Positions 47,275 through 59,719 of a stretch of DNA of 64,000 nucleotides are shown piece by piece; position 1 is the stretch's first letter, and every line of letters begins with the position of its first letter. The position numbers and the translations under genes are program-made. The notes beneath the pieces were generated by a model that had not been told where the DNA came from, made no database searches, and was given only the letters and a program-made list of their open reading frames with translations. Source of the stretch: Hygrophila difformis (lineage: Eukaryota > Streptophyta > Magnoliopsida > Lamiales > Acanthaceae); contig JAOANR010000003.1 in the NCBI GenBank assembly GCA_030278955.1, positions 28,721,227 through 28,785,226 on the forward strand, in the 5' to 3' direction.

Positions 47275-50012
47275 CTCTAAAATTCATTGAAGATATGGCA
47301 TGGAAATGGCATAAAAGATAGCATCCAAAGGAGGCTATCACAGACCCATGCTATGTATAAAACGGTTGTGTCGAATGCTATCCAGGAGGAGGTGGACTCA
47401 GTGACGGGGTTGTTGGAAAAGATCCAAATGGCGTCTCTTCAGTTTAATAATCAAGTATTTGGTAATATCCAAGACAGGAAACGAAGGATCAAACGGCGGA
47501 TTGCTGGGCTGGAAAAACGTATGGTTAATGCCAATTCGGCTTGGATGAATAGGCTTATGGATGAGTTAAAATTTGAATTGGACGAGATTTTGGTGCAGGA
47601 AGAGCTGTTATGGTTTCAGAAGTCCCGGGATAAATGGGTTAAGTTTGGCGATCGCAATACCAAGTACTTCCATGCTCGCACTAAGGTGCACCGGAAGAGG
47701 AATTATATTCACGGGCTGGAAATAGGGGAAGACAACTGGGAGCAAAGGCCAGAGATAATCCAACAGCATGTGTTGGATCATTATACTGCTATGTTCATAG
47801 CCCGTCCGGATGAGCCTGTCGGTGAGGCGCTACCTGGGCTATCGGGTATTTCAGCGGCTGATCAGTTGGCGTTAGGCAAGGCTGTCCAGATGTCGGAGGT
47901 GTCACAGGCTTTATCTCAAATGAGGGCATATGCTGCACCAGGTCCGGATGGGTTTCCGGCGGCATTCTACAAAGCTAATTGGGAGCTTCTTGGTACCTCG
48001 ATATTTCAGATGGTGCGGGAGGTCATGGAATCGGGCTCTCTACCTAGGGACATTGCGAATGCTTATCTATGTTTACTACCCAAGGTCGACATCCCGAGGT
48101 CGATTGGGCAATTTAGGCCACTTACTTTGTGTAATGTGGCATTTAAGTTTATTACCAAGGTACTGGTTAATCGCCTTCGGCCGATTTTGATGTCATACAT
48201 TAGCCCATACCAGTCGGCTTTTTTGCCGGGACGTGGAACCACAAATAATGGGATTCTTTTGCAGGAAATTATATCTTCACTTGAGCAGACCCGTTCATCG
48301 GTTAAAGGTGTGGTGGTGAAAATTGATCTGGCTAAGGCTTAAGATACAGTTAGATTGGGATTTTTCTTGAAGAATGTCTTGCGGAAATGGAATTGCCGCC
48401 TAGGATACTTCGCATTATTATGACTTGTGTTCGGAGCTCAGAATTTTCTATTTTATTGAATGGAACGCCTCTTCCGGTTATTAAGGCTGGCAGGGGTTTA
48501 CGACAAGGTGATCCGTTGTCACCATATCTATTTGTGATTGTTATGGAGAAACTGACTTGGCTCATTTTGGAGGGCGTGACCGGTGGAGGGTGGGCGCCGC
48601 TCAGGTTGACGCCTGGAGGCATTGGAGTGTCGCACATGATGTTCGCCGATGATCTTATATTTTGTTCAGAGTTGAATGAGGACAGCTTGAAGTGTATGTC
48701 GGCCACGCTGGATAGGTTTGGGTCCAGGTCTGGATTATTTATGAACACGACCAAATCTATGGCATTTTGTTCGCCCGGAGTCACTGATGTACATAAGGGT
48801 TGGCTGCGGAATTATTTGAAGATTGATGTCACAGAAAATCTAGGGAAATACTTGGGATTTTCTATTATCCATGGGCGGATGAAGATTGGCCATTTTGATG
48901 GGCTACTCCGGACACTTGAATCTACGCTTAATGGTTGGTCATCCTTTTTGCTTAATAAGGCCGGGCGTATAACCAAGGCACGGACTGTGTTGGCCTCGGT
49001 ACCGGTCTACGTCATGCAATTGCATTTACTACCGGTTGCTGTGAGTACGGCTATTGATAAATTAATTCGAAAGTGGATCTGGAAAGAAGCATAGGACCGA
49101 GGATTGCATTTGCTCAACTGGGAGGCTGTAACGAAGCCGCGCAAGTATGGAGGGCTGGGGCTTAGACAGACAAGATATATGAATCAAGCATTGTTGGGAC
49201 GACAGGTCTGGGATTTCCTTATGGCTTCGGATAAGGTGTGGGTTCAAGTGATGAGACAGAAGTATGGAGTTAATGGGGGGCAATTTTCTCGTGATCACTA
49301 TCGGGGTACCAAAGTGTGAAAGGTGTTATGTAAGGTCAGCTCGAAGTTGGAAAAAGGATATGGCGTTCGGTTGGGAGGTGGGACGTGTTCCTTTTGGTAT
49401 GCGGCTTGGTGGAATGGGGATTTGTTATGTAACCAGGTGCCGTTTGTGGATTATCACGACGTTGATTTGAGAGTTTGTGACGTTGTGCATGGTAATGCAT
49501 GGCAGCTTGATAGCATATATTCTTGGCTTCCGGAGGCTGTCAAGACTGATATTAGGAAGTCCCCGGCTCCTCAGCTGGTGGAGGGGGTACCCGACTGTGT
49601 GCACTGGCGAGGGGATCTTCATGGGCGATATACGGTGGCGTCGGGCTATCGGTGGTTACTACAGCTTGGTCAAGTTGAGGCTGACTGGGGGTGGATGTGG
49701 AAGGGTTGGATACCGGAAAAGATTAGAATTTTGCTATGGCTTGCTAGTCATGAAGTACTCCCGGCAAATGCCTTGAGATATGCGAGGCGGTTGGCTACTT
49801 CTCCTCTTTGTCTAATTTGTGGTGAGGTGCCGAAATATTGGCGACATGGCCTTTTCCTATGTCCTTGGGTGCGGAGTCTATGGGACAGGATGGGGATGCA
49901 GGAAGTTCTTGAGGTGGACGCGGTGCCGGCCGGGGCGGCCCGAGCTTGGCTTCATTGGGCAACGGTAACGTTTGGCGAAATCTTTCTTGCGGTCATGTGG
50001 GTGTCTTGGTGT
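47275..50012 (+). pseudogene. LINE ORF2: reverse transcriptase and zf-RVT region, decayed
   Basis: This continues the LINE after the LTR insertion. Reading on: an N-terminal RT linker (LLWFQKSRDKWVKFGDRNTK), RT start FRPLTLCNVAFKFITKVLVN, motif A VKIDLAKA then a TAA stop at 48340-48342 and a frameshift, motif B RGLRQGDPLSPYLFVIVMEK, motif C FADD at 48642-48653, and a C-terminal zf-RVT region with WMWKGWIPEKIRILLWLASH and CLICGE. In-frame stops fall at 49092 and 49317. Without these it would be a plant L1-type LINE ORF2 that copies its RNA at a nicked target. The sequence is cut at 50012 by the Athila LTR, so the 3' end is missing. Confidence 0.9.
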
Positions 50013-51998
50013 TGATGCACCCTGTGAAACTACATTTAAATGAGCTTAAATTGTGTTAAATGAACCTAAATTGCATGCATGTGACCCTATTTTACTGCTT
50101 TATAGTTTATATTTCATGTGGTTTGTAAATATTAATAAGACTGGTTAAATTGAGCTTATCCGAATCCAATTTACCTTGTTTTATGCTTTTTAATAAGACT
50201 TTGGCAATTCTAATACATTGCAATGATGTTTCAGGCATTAAAATGAAGAAAGAAGATGTTCGGAGGACAAATGATGTCAAATTCGGAATTTTCAATACTG
50301 GACTGTGCCCAGGATGCGCCATATAGGCATGGCGGCGCCTAAAATCATGCTCAGGCGGCACATCAGGCGCCGCATCAACACTTAGGAAAATTTCGGATGG
50401 AAAAAGCTTCAGGATGCGCCGCACGTGCTTGGCGGCGCATAAAATGCCCTTCAGGCGCCACAGAATGCGCCGCAAACAAAATTTTAAGAAATTGTCAGAA
50501 TGCACCGCACCTTCTTGGCGGCGCCGAAAAACACCTTGGAGCGCCACAAAATGCGCCGCTATCAAAAATTCGGAAAATCTTCGTATGCGCCGCAGCTCCT
50601 TGGTGGCGCCTAAAACTTCTTCCGAGCGCCACTTTATGCGCCACAGTCGCGGTTGGGCAGTTTTCTAACCTCCCGAACTCGGTTTTAAATGCCATTTTTC
50701 ACCATTCTTCATCATCCAGACTCATATTCATCGACTAAAAACATTCTGAAACATCTGGGAAATGGGAGAAGAAGGCCGGAAACACAGAATCAAGCCGGAG
50801 GTATTGGACAGGATGCCATTCTGATCGAGTTCTTCCTATCATAGGTGTTGCCTTTCTTTTTCTTGCATTGTAATGTTATGAAATTGCCACTAAATGTAAT
50901 CTGCTATTATGTTTCGAATTTGTAGATGAATTTCTATATTGTTCGTGTTAGAAGTGATCTAGAACGGGAGTTCAGAATCACTTTGAAGTATGAATTCATC
51001 TTTTATGGAAGTAAATGAATTGATCGACATTTCTGTGTTAAATTTGGATTAATCTGTAATGATGCTAGAATCTGTATTAGGATTGCTAATCTGTTGCACA
51101 AGTTTGATCGATAATTCTGTGTTTCTTTTATTCTGATGTGTACAACATTAATCTGCTAAATTCTGGATTGATCGATCATACTATATTTCTACTTTTAGTA
51201 ATCTGAAAATAATCCTAATCTGTCTGCATCTTAAAATTAGTAATATAATCCAATTTACCATGTTTTATTATTATTTTACTATAACTGTTAAATTATTTAC
51301 ACTATTCTGCATAATTGAATATTAGAATCTAATCTAGTGATTTCTGCTTTGCTAAATCGGGAGATAAAAAGAAGAATTAATATTTTAGTACCGGAATTGG
51401 GAATAAATTACATTAAAAATGGATTCTGGCATGTGCACAATGATTTGGGAAATGAAAAGTGTCTTTTAATTGCGATAGGGAAATTTGTATGCTTGGGAAA
51501 GACTCAAATTTAGGCCTAGAATAATGATTGCAGAATGTTAGATAATTTAATCAGCTTCCATGAAATCCGTTTAAGCATAATTTGAACTGTAGAAGATTAC
51601 AGTATTTTTTTTATCTTTATAAAATAATTAATCTTAAGAAATTGATCTTTTTAGACATTGGAAAATGCTAAATCAATATGCAATTTCTATTTTATATAAA
51701 GATGTCAATATTTAAAATATTACAAGCATCTCCCATTTATATTTTTATTAATTAAAATTTTAACTTGATTTATTTTAAATTTAATGTCACTATTTTTAAT
51801 TTAATCATCATTAGAATTAATCAAACTCTTTTAAAATATATAAAATATAATTAATGAACTTAAAAACAATTAAAATCTTCTCCGGAATGAAATAATATTC
51901 TGAAATTCCCTGTGGTTCGACCCGGTATTCACCGGTTTTTATTACTTGATGACAACCATCCGCTTGTGGTAAAATATGAGTAGTGAAAATACCCATCA
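50013..51998 (+). repeat. Athila 5' LTR
   Basis: The 1986-bp LTR starts TGATGCACCCTGTG and ends AAAATACCCATCA, giving TGATG...CATCA inverted ends. It holds GC-rich dyad repeats at 50305-50650. A TATA-like promoter cannot be fixed by eye. A piece of a related LTR sits at 29621-29765. Confidence 0.82.
50305..50650 (+). repeat. tandem GGCGCC-dyad modules in the Athila LTR
   Basis: About four modules of roughly 85-95 bp each contain ATGCGCC(G/A)...TTGG(C/T)GGCGC(C/A)(T/G)AAAA and CAGGCGCCAC/GAGCGCCAC. Each module can fold by pairing GGCGCC-type ends. The same design is found at 58228-58560 and, in a different sequence version, at 46800-47060. Confidence 0.75.
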
Positions 51999-52004
51999 AG
52001 TTTT

Positions 52005-52022
52005 TGGCGCCGTTGCCGGGGA
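52005..52022 (+). other. primer-binding site, tRNA-Asp type
   Basis: TGGCGCCGTTGCCGGGGA follows the LTR end by six bases. It is the conserved Athila minus-strand priming site complementary to the 3' end of a tRNA-Asp. Confidence 0.9.
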
Positions 52023-52129
52023 ATTTGTTGTGAACTTTTAATTGTTTTTAGTTTATTAATTAAAATTTATTAAGTTAAATATTAATTTAACTATTACTTA
52101 TTTTATTTTATTTCTATTTATTATTTGCA

Positions 52130-53935
52130 GTGCGAAGCAAACAGGCAGAAATAGCTTATGATCCTGAAATTGAGCGTAATCTTAGAGCTATTAGATTAGG
52201 GAAACGTAGAAGACCAGCTCAGTTGGAAATTTTAATTAATTCATCCTCTGATGAAGAAGACTATTCTCCAACGACTAGAGTTTTAACAATACAAACTAAT
52301 CAATTAGTTGCTCAGTTCAATAGGTTAAACATGACAGGAAATAATGATAATAATCAGGGTAATAATAGAGGTAATGGTGGTGATTTGGAACACGATGATC
52401 AAGCTGAAATGACCATTGAAGAACACTTACAAGGAACTAGTGGGAATCTGCTTAATAGAACTCCAAGGCCAGATGTAGATGCTTTAAGTTTTACCCTTCA
52501 GCCTGCACTAATCACAATGGTTCAAGCTAATCAATATAATGGAACACCTACTAATGATGTTGTAGAACACATAAGAAACTTCCTGGACTATTGTGACACA
52601 GTGAAAATAAATGGTGTTACCAGTGATGAAACTAAGTTGAGATTGTTTTCGTTTTCACTCAGAGATAAAGCTAAAACTTGGTATAATTCACTTCAATTAA
52701 GGGATGTTACTACTTGGGATAAAATGTTATAAGCTTTCTTAGAACAATTCTTCCCACCATCCAAGGTTTTAGAATTGCAAGAAAAAATCAAAGAATTTGT
52801 GCAAGATGAGGGTGAAACTCTACTTGAAGCATGGGATAGATACAATACTTTATTGGCTAGATGTCCAAATCATGGCTTTGAAGATTGGCAGCAGATGCAC
52901 TTCTTTTATAATGGGTTGATTGATCATTGGAGGAATTTGTTGGATGCAGCAGCTGGAGATTCTTTTCTATCTATAGGACCTTCTAGAGCTAAGGAAATCA
53001 TGGAGAAAAAGATTTCTAACATGAAAAAATTTCCTGGTAAGAAAAATGCTAGAAACAAAACAAAAGGAGGAATCTATGAGGTAGAGAAGGCAGTTGCTAT
53101 AGATTCTAAGTTAGATGCTTTGATGAGGGAGGTTTCTTCGCTTAAGAAAGGTCAAGCTAAAGTTGTGAGATGCGGTATTTGTCATGGACCTCACGAGTCA
53201 TCAGTCTGTCACCTGCTCGATCAAGGACTTCAAGAGACTATGCAGTGTGAGGGGACTGAGGAGCAAGTGGAAGATGTGAACTACATGGGAAATAGGCAGC
53301 AAAACTACAACCAAAACCGTCCTCAAAACCAAAATTTCTATCCAAACCAAAATTCTCAATTTCAACAAAACACCTACCCACAAAACAACCGTCCACCTTA
53401 CCCAAATCAAAATCAAAATCAGAATTTTCAAAACCAGAACCAAAACCAAAACTTTAATCAGAACAGAAATCAAAATCAACCTTTTACCCTAACCAACAGT
53501 CTAGGAACTTTCAACCTCAACAACAGCTGCAACAAAACCAAGGAGGTGATGAGGTCAATTTAAAAGAGTTAATGAACACAATCGTGTCTCAACAACAAAC
53601 AATTCAGCAAATGCAAGCCTCAATAAGAAATTTAGAAGTTCAAGTTGGTCAAATTGCTAGGGATACCTCAAATAGACAGCAAGGAACACTACCGAGCATG
53701 CCTGATCCTAATCCAAAAGAGCAGTGTAAAGCAATCACTTTAAGGAATAAAAAGGAACTGCCTAATCCTTACCCTACCTTAGATGATCCAGAGGTTTTAG
53801 CTGATGCTGTAGATGATCAAAGTGAGGATAAAGAGGAAGAAAATCAGCAGAAAAACACTGATGAGCCTAAGGAGAGTGAGAAACTTAGAGTTGAACATGA
53901 TAGGATAAGGGAAAGTCTACTGTCACAGTCAAGCC
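52130..53935 (+). pseudogene. gag: Athila gag, interrupted
   Basis: No ATG opens the frame; the coding-like sequence begins at about 52130. A Gag core is visible (LFSFSLRDKAKTWYNSLQLR, EFVQDEGETLLEAWDRYNTL, CPNHGFEDWQQMHFFYNGL). A zinc-knuckle-like CGICHGPHESSVC lies at about 53172-53210, followed by an extreme Asn/Gln tract with NQNQN repeats (53300-53560). A TAA stop interrupts the core at 52730-52732, a frameshift falls within 53480-53560, and another near 53925 leads toward the protease. It cannot give a full Gag. Confidence 0.85.
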
Positions 53936-54479
53936 ATATCAGCCACTTGTTCCATATCCACAGCGTCTTAAAAAGGCTAAGGAAGATAAAGATTATGCTA
54001 AATTCTTAGAAGTCTTTAAGAATTTAAGAATTGATATTCCTTTTTCTGATGCCATTGCACAAATGCCCGTGTATGCTAAGTTCTTAAAAGAAATTCTATC
54101 AAAAAAGAGGAGTGTTGATGATGAAGAGAAAGTGACACTGACAGGGGAATGCAGTGCAATCCTACAAAGAAGGCAACCTATTAAACAAAAAGATCCTGGG
54201 AGTTACACTATTCCGTGCATTATTGGCACTAAAGAATTCAATAAAGCTCTGTGTGATCTCGGGTCTAGTATTAATCTGATGCCTTTACATGTCTTTAGAG
54301 AACTTAGGGTAGGAGTTGTAAAGCCTACTAGGATGCAGCTACAGCTTGCTGATAGATCTATTAGGACTCCTTTAGGCATTGTAGAAGACGTTCCTGTTCA
54401 AGTAGAGAGCTTCATCTTCCCTATCGATTTTGTTGTTCTTGATATGGAAAAAGACATTGATATTCCTGATTCTAGGTAG
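53936..54479 (+). pseudogene. Athila protease region
   Basis: The 54063-54479 frame contains a retropepsin-like core with KALCDLGSSINLMPL near 54245-54290 and GIVEDVPVQVESFIFPIDFV. The catalytic triplet reads D-L-G, as in other Athila elements. Frameshifts near 53925 and 54465 separate it from gag and from RT. Confidence 0.8.
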
Positions 54480-56380
54480 ACCATTTTTGCAAACTGGTAG
54501 GGCTATGGTTGATATGGATGATGGTAAAATTACACTTAAAGTAGGTAACGAACAAGTGTCGTTTAACATTTCTAAGACAACTAAAACACAACACGCTAGT
54601 TCTGACACCTACCCGTGTAATAGAGTTACAGCTATCTATCAGGAGGATGAGGTGATTGAGAGAGAGTTCTTTGCTAGACATGATCCATATAGGAAACTTG
54701 AGCAGTTAGTGGAGAGTTGTGAGGACTTAGCTGAAAGTAAGTGTGAGGGAGGATTACCTGTGCAAGTAGCATGTGCGATAGAAGAGTCTAAGTTAGTCCC
54801 GTCTGTTGAAAAGCCACCTACATTGACATTGAAGGAGCTGCCATCACATTTGAGGTATGTTTTTCTTGGTGAGAATGATACTTTACCTGTTATTGCAAGT
54901 AATAAATTAAATGATGATCAATTAAATGCATTAACCCAAGTGTTGAGTAAGCATGTTAGAGCAATAGGTTGGACGATAGCTGACATTAAGGGACTGAGTC
55001 CAGCATTGTGTACACACCGGATTTACACGGAGGAGGATGAAAAGCCAGTGAGACAGCCCCAAAGGAGACTGAATCCACATCTACAAGAAGCTATAAGAGC
55101 AGAGGTGATTAAACTACTCGATGCAGGTATTATCTATCCTATCTCTGATAGTCAGTGGGTGAGTCCATTTCAAGTAGTGCCTAAAAAGGGAGGTATGACT
55201 GTGATTAGAAATGAAAATGGTGAATTAGTACCTACTAGACCTACTGCTGGATGGCGTGTATGCATTGATTATAGGAGATTGAATGATAAGACTAGGAAAG
55301 ATCATTTTCCATTGCCTTTTATTGATCAGATGCTAGAGCGTTTAGCTGGTCATGAGTTTTATTGCTTCTTAGATGGTTATTCTGGATATAATCAAGTTCC
55401 AATTGCACCTGAGGATCAAGATAAAACTACATTTACATGTCCTTACGGTTGCATATAGGAGAATGCCATTTGGTTTATGTAATGCTCCAGCTACATTTCA
55501 GAGATGCATGATGTCTATATTTTCTGATTTAATTGAGACATGCATTGAGGTATTTATGGATGATTTTTCTGTGTTTGGGTCTGTCTTTGAGAATTGTTTA
55601 ATTAACTTGGAAAAAGTTCTGATTAGATGTGAGGAGTCAAATTTAGTTCTTAATTGGGAAAAATGTCATTTTATGGTTAATGAAGGTATTGTTTTAGGAC
55701 ATAGGATTTCTAAAAATGGCATTGAAGTTGATAGGGCTAAAGTAGAAGTGATTGCAAAAATTCCACCTCCTAATAATTTAAAAACTTTGAGAAGTTTTCT
55801 GGGACATGCTGGATTCTATCGAAGGTTTATAAAAGATTTTTCTAAAATTGCATTGCCTCTATTTAAACTGCTGTGTAAAGATGTTGAGTTTGATTTTACT
55901 GACGAGTGTATTGAGGCATTCAATAGGATCAAGGAAGCATTGGTGACAACACCAATTATTCAGCCACCTGACTGGAGTTTACCATTTGAGATCATGAGTG
56001 ATGCTAGTGACTTTGTTGTTGGAGCAGTGTTGGGTCAACAAAAGGATAAGAAGCTTCATGTCATTTATTATGCTAGTCAGGCTTTAAATTCTGCACAAAG
56101 AAATTATGCCACCACTGAAAAAGAATATTATCTGTTGTGTATGCATGTGAAAAGTTTAGACCATATCTGATTGGCTCTAAGACTGTAGTTTACACTGATC
56201 ATGCTGCTATTAAATATCTATTTGCAAAGAAAGATGCTAAACCACGATTAATTAGATGGGTATTATTGTTACAGGAATTTGATTTAGAGATTAAAGATAG
56301 AGAAGGAGATGAAAATCCCGTAGCTGATCATCTATCTAGACTGGAGCATGAAAAAGGGGAAAAATTAATAAATGATGCAT
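54480..56380 (+). pseudogene. Athila reverse transcriptase and RNase H
   Basis: The RT palm is split by a small deletion near 55450: GWRVCIDYRRLNDKTRKDHF and FYCFLDGYSGYNQVPIAPED lie before it, and RRMPFGLCNAPATFQRCMMS and the catalytic FMDD (55553-55564) after it in another frame. RNase H follows with LPFEIMSDASDFVVGAVLGQ; a frameshift near 56145 then gives [20 protein letters not shown] and [16 protein letters not shown]. The domain order is Ty3/gypsy type. Confidence 0.9.
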
Positions 56381-57715
56381 TTCCTGATGAAAATTTGTAT
56401 TTAATAAATAATACTTCCTCTGATCCATGGTTTGCTGATTTTGTAAATTATTTAGCATGTGGTGTAGTTCTCGATCATTTAAAATGGCATAGTCAAAAGC
56501 AAAAATTTAAAACTGATGCTAAATATTTTATTTGGGATGAACCTTATTTGTTTAGACTGTGTTCAGATCAAATCATAAGGAGATGCATCCCTGATGAGGA
56601 TTTTGAAAAAGTTTTAAAGGCTTGCCATGAAGGACTTGGAGGAGGACATGTTGGACCTAATAGGACGGCTCATAAGGTACTTGAAGGTGGTTTATATTGG
56701 CCTAATATTTATCGTGATGCTAGATCATTTGTGCAAAAATGTGATGTATGTCAAAGAGCCGGTAATATCACCAAAAGAGATGAAATGCCATTAAAAGGAA
56801 TTATGCCTGTTGAGTTGTTTGATCTGTGGGGAATTGATTTTATAGGTCCATTTCCACCATCTAATGGGAAATTGTATATTCTTGTTGCTGTAGAGTATGT
56901 ATCAAAATGGGTAGAAGCTGAATCATGTGCTTTAAATGATGCTAAACAAGTGATTAAATTTTTGAAAAAGCAAATCTTTACTCGTTTTGGTGTGCCTAAA
57001 GCAATCATTAGTGATGGTGGATCTCATTTTGTCAATAGGGCTGTTAATCAATTGTTATCTAGATTTCATGTTCATCATAGGATAACAACACCCTATCATC
57101 CTCAAGCCAATGGTCAGGTAGAAGTCACTAATCGTGAGATTAAAAAGATTTTGGAAGCCACTGTAGGAAAATCTAGAAAAGATTAGGCTTTTAAGTTAGA
57201 TGAAGCACTGTGGGCTTATAGGACAACATTTAAAACACCTATAGGTATGACTCCTTTTAAATTGGTTTATGGTAAAGCTTGTCACTTACCTTTTGAACTT
57301 GAGTTTAAATCACTTTGGGCTATGAAAAAGTTGAATTTTGAATTTAAAGAGGCTCAAGAAAAAAGGAAGGTAGATCTTACTGAATTAGAAGAAATTAGAC
57401 GTCAGGCTTATGATAATGCTCTAATTTATAAGGAAAGAACAAAGCTTTATCATGATAAAATGCTTAGGCCTAAGGTGTTTGAAGCTGGTCAATTAGTGCT
57501 TTTATATAATTCTAGATTTAAAGTGTTTCCCGGTAAATTGAAGACAAAGTGGTCAGGGCCTTTTAGGATTGTTAAAGTGTTGGATAATGGTGCAATAGTT
57601 TTAAAAGCTGAAGATGAAAGAGATTCACTGTAAATGGTCAAAGACTTAAACATTATTTTGGAGATGAAGTTAAATTCATCGAACAAATTAATGTTAAGCC
57701 TTTGGTTATTTAAAT
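56381..57715 (+). pseudogene. Athila integrase
   Basis: The HHCC zinc-binding part is visible near 56625-56760 ([25 protein letters not shown]), followed by core acidic residues in [22 protein letters not shown] and [13 protein letters not shown], giving a DDE pattern. A TAG stop at 57184-57186 replaces an expected Trp codon in the same frame. The C-terminal domain follows (MTPFKLVYGKACHLPFELE, FPGKLKTKWSGPFRIVKVL), with one last frameshift near 57630. It would insert element DNA into the genome but is broken here. Confidence 0.88.
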
Positions 57716-59719
57716 CTGCTTATTGAAGTAATTGCACTGCATTTTTAATTATGTTAAGTTTTTATTAAGTAAACCTATAAAAACCAATAAAAATTATAAA
57801 TGAAAGAAAAAGACAAAAATATTTTACATCTTGTTGCTACGTGCTTTTATTTGCTTTATTGTTCTTGTTTAATTCGGTTTAAATGTTGTTTTTAGTTTAA
57901 TTGTGTTGTTCGAATTCTATGTTATTTTAATTGCATGTGTTTGAATAAATTGAGTAGGACATTGTTAATGAATTGGAATAAGTAGCAAAATATTGATGTA
58001 ATGATAGAATTGTGTGTGCTTGGCAATTGATCTTAACATATGTAATTTGACTTGGTTAAGAAGTGAGGAAGGGAATCTGTATGGATTGATCGGATTAATT
58101 GAGGAGAACTATGACCCGGGAGAATTTAAGGAGGCTATATATGCTAAATTTGACTTGCTAATCTTAGGGAGTGAATTGATTATCATTGTGGTTGAAATTG
58201 AGCTGAAATTCGTGTATCACAGACTCAGATTAGGCGCCACACCTTCATGGTGGCGCCTAAAATCAAGCTCAGGAGCCACAATATGCGCCAACTTCTATCT
58301 TACAAATGTCTGGAGTCAGTTTATGCGCCACACACACTGTGTGGCGCCTAAAACTGCTCCGCAGCGCCACTTTATGCGCCATTTTCGGACCTAAATTTAT
58401 TTTTAGTCAGGTATTGCCCACACATACTGTGTGGCGCCTAAAAGTGCTCCCGAGCGCCAATTATTGCGCCACCTTCGGACTTGGGGATTTCCTCGATCAG
58501 ACTTGGCGCCGCATGGCTTGTGCGGCGCCGAATTCGCAGCTCCAGCGCCACTTTGGCGCTTGACCCGCGGGTCAAGGGTCCCTGACCCGGACCAGAATCG
58601 GGGTTTTAAACCCAATTTCTTAATTCTTCCTCATTCATTCGACCGAAGCTCCTCTTCTTCTCCATTCCCTTCAACCGAGCGCCACCTCCTCCACCAAGCG
58701 ACGCAAATTGCGCCACTCCGGTAAAAATTCTTCCAATTCTTGTTTCTTCCCATCAATTCTCATCTACATTGTCAATTCTCATTCCAAAAACCCCAAATTT
58801 TGCTTGTTTAATCAAATTAGGGCTCAAGAACCCTAGTTCTTCCAACATTGGGGATTCTTCTTCAAAGTGTGCTAAAGCTTCAATTTAGGTAAGAATGGCC
58901 ATCCCAATTCAAATTTTATCATATTCTAGTGCTTTGGAATACATTAGTTTGGTATTGGTGTTGTTGCTCAAATTTTGGGTATTGTTAGAATGTGGGATTA
59001 AACTTGTTTTTAATTGTCTAAATCTTAGTTTGAATATGAACAAGTGTTGTAGAATAAGGATTGAATGCATAATGTGGAAATTTTGGATTGCAATTAAAAA
59101 TTGAAATTCTAATAATTCAAAAATCTGGAAATTTCTTTAAATTTAACTAAAATGGCATTTTTAAGGAATTTAATGGATAGAACATTACTAGACAATGCCA
59201 TTTTAGTTATATTAGAAATATAAGTTGAATTTCATGTCAAAAATTCCATGTTCTTCATTAAGTGGGTTAATTGGGGCATGTTTTAATAAAAACTCTTTTA
59301 TTTATAATGTAGTTAATTAAAATGGGTTAATTTATCTTATAAATAGATTGGAATGTGTTTAAATATTAATTTAAACCATTTGTAATACACTAGTTTAATA
59401 ATTTAGGTTATTTTTATTTATTAAATCTGAAAATTTAATAAAATGAGGAGTTTTTATTAAAGGGCATGCTTTAACATGAATTCTAAGCTTTGGAATAAAA
59501 TGGATGTTATGTTTAAACAAAGTTTAGGATTCATAACTTTTAAAATACAACATTTTAGTCATTGAGTCATTTAAATCCCACATTCTAGGTTGATGTATAT
59601 GTTTGCTTTATACTCAACACTTAAGCTAAACCCTTGGTTTAAACTTAAGTGTGAGGATGGGAGGCTATGCATATATATGATACTAACCCAGAGTTTTTAT
59701 ACAACCAGGTACTGAAATA
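57716..59719 (+). other. Athila spacer between integrase and the extra ORF
   Basis: This non-coding part of the element is about 2 kb, AT-rich at both ends, with a GC-rich dyad repeat cluster at 58228-58560 and a CT-rich stretch at 58620-58720. Near 59645-59665 it has CTTAAGTGTGAGGATGGGAG, a motif shared with the Athila-derived element at 44113-47274. A purine-rich tract of this kind may serve as a polypurine tract. No host gene is seen. Confidence 0.55.
58228..58565 (+). repeat. tandem GGCGCC-dyad modules in the Athila spacer
   Basis: Four modules repeat TATGCGCCACAC...TGTGTGGCGCCTAAAA...CTCC(G/C)(C/A)GAGCGCCA. Each has two inverted GGCGCC/GCGCCA arms separated by about 10-20 bases. The design copies that of 50305-50650 in the 5' LTR although the sequence between motifs differs. 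It is followed by a further perfect dyad (TGACCCGCGGGTCA at 58560-58573). Confidence 0.75.
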
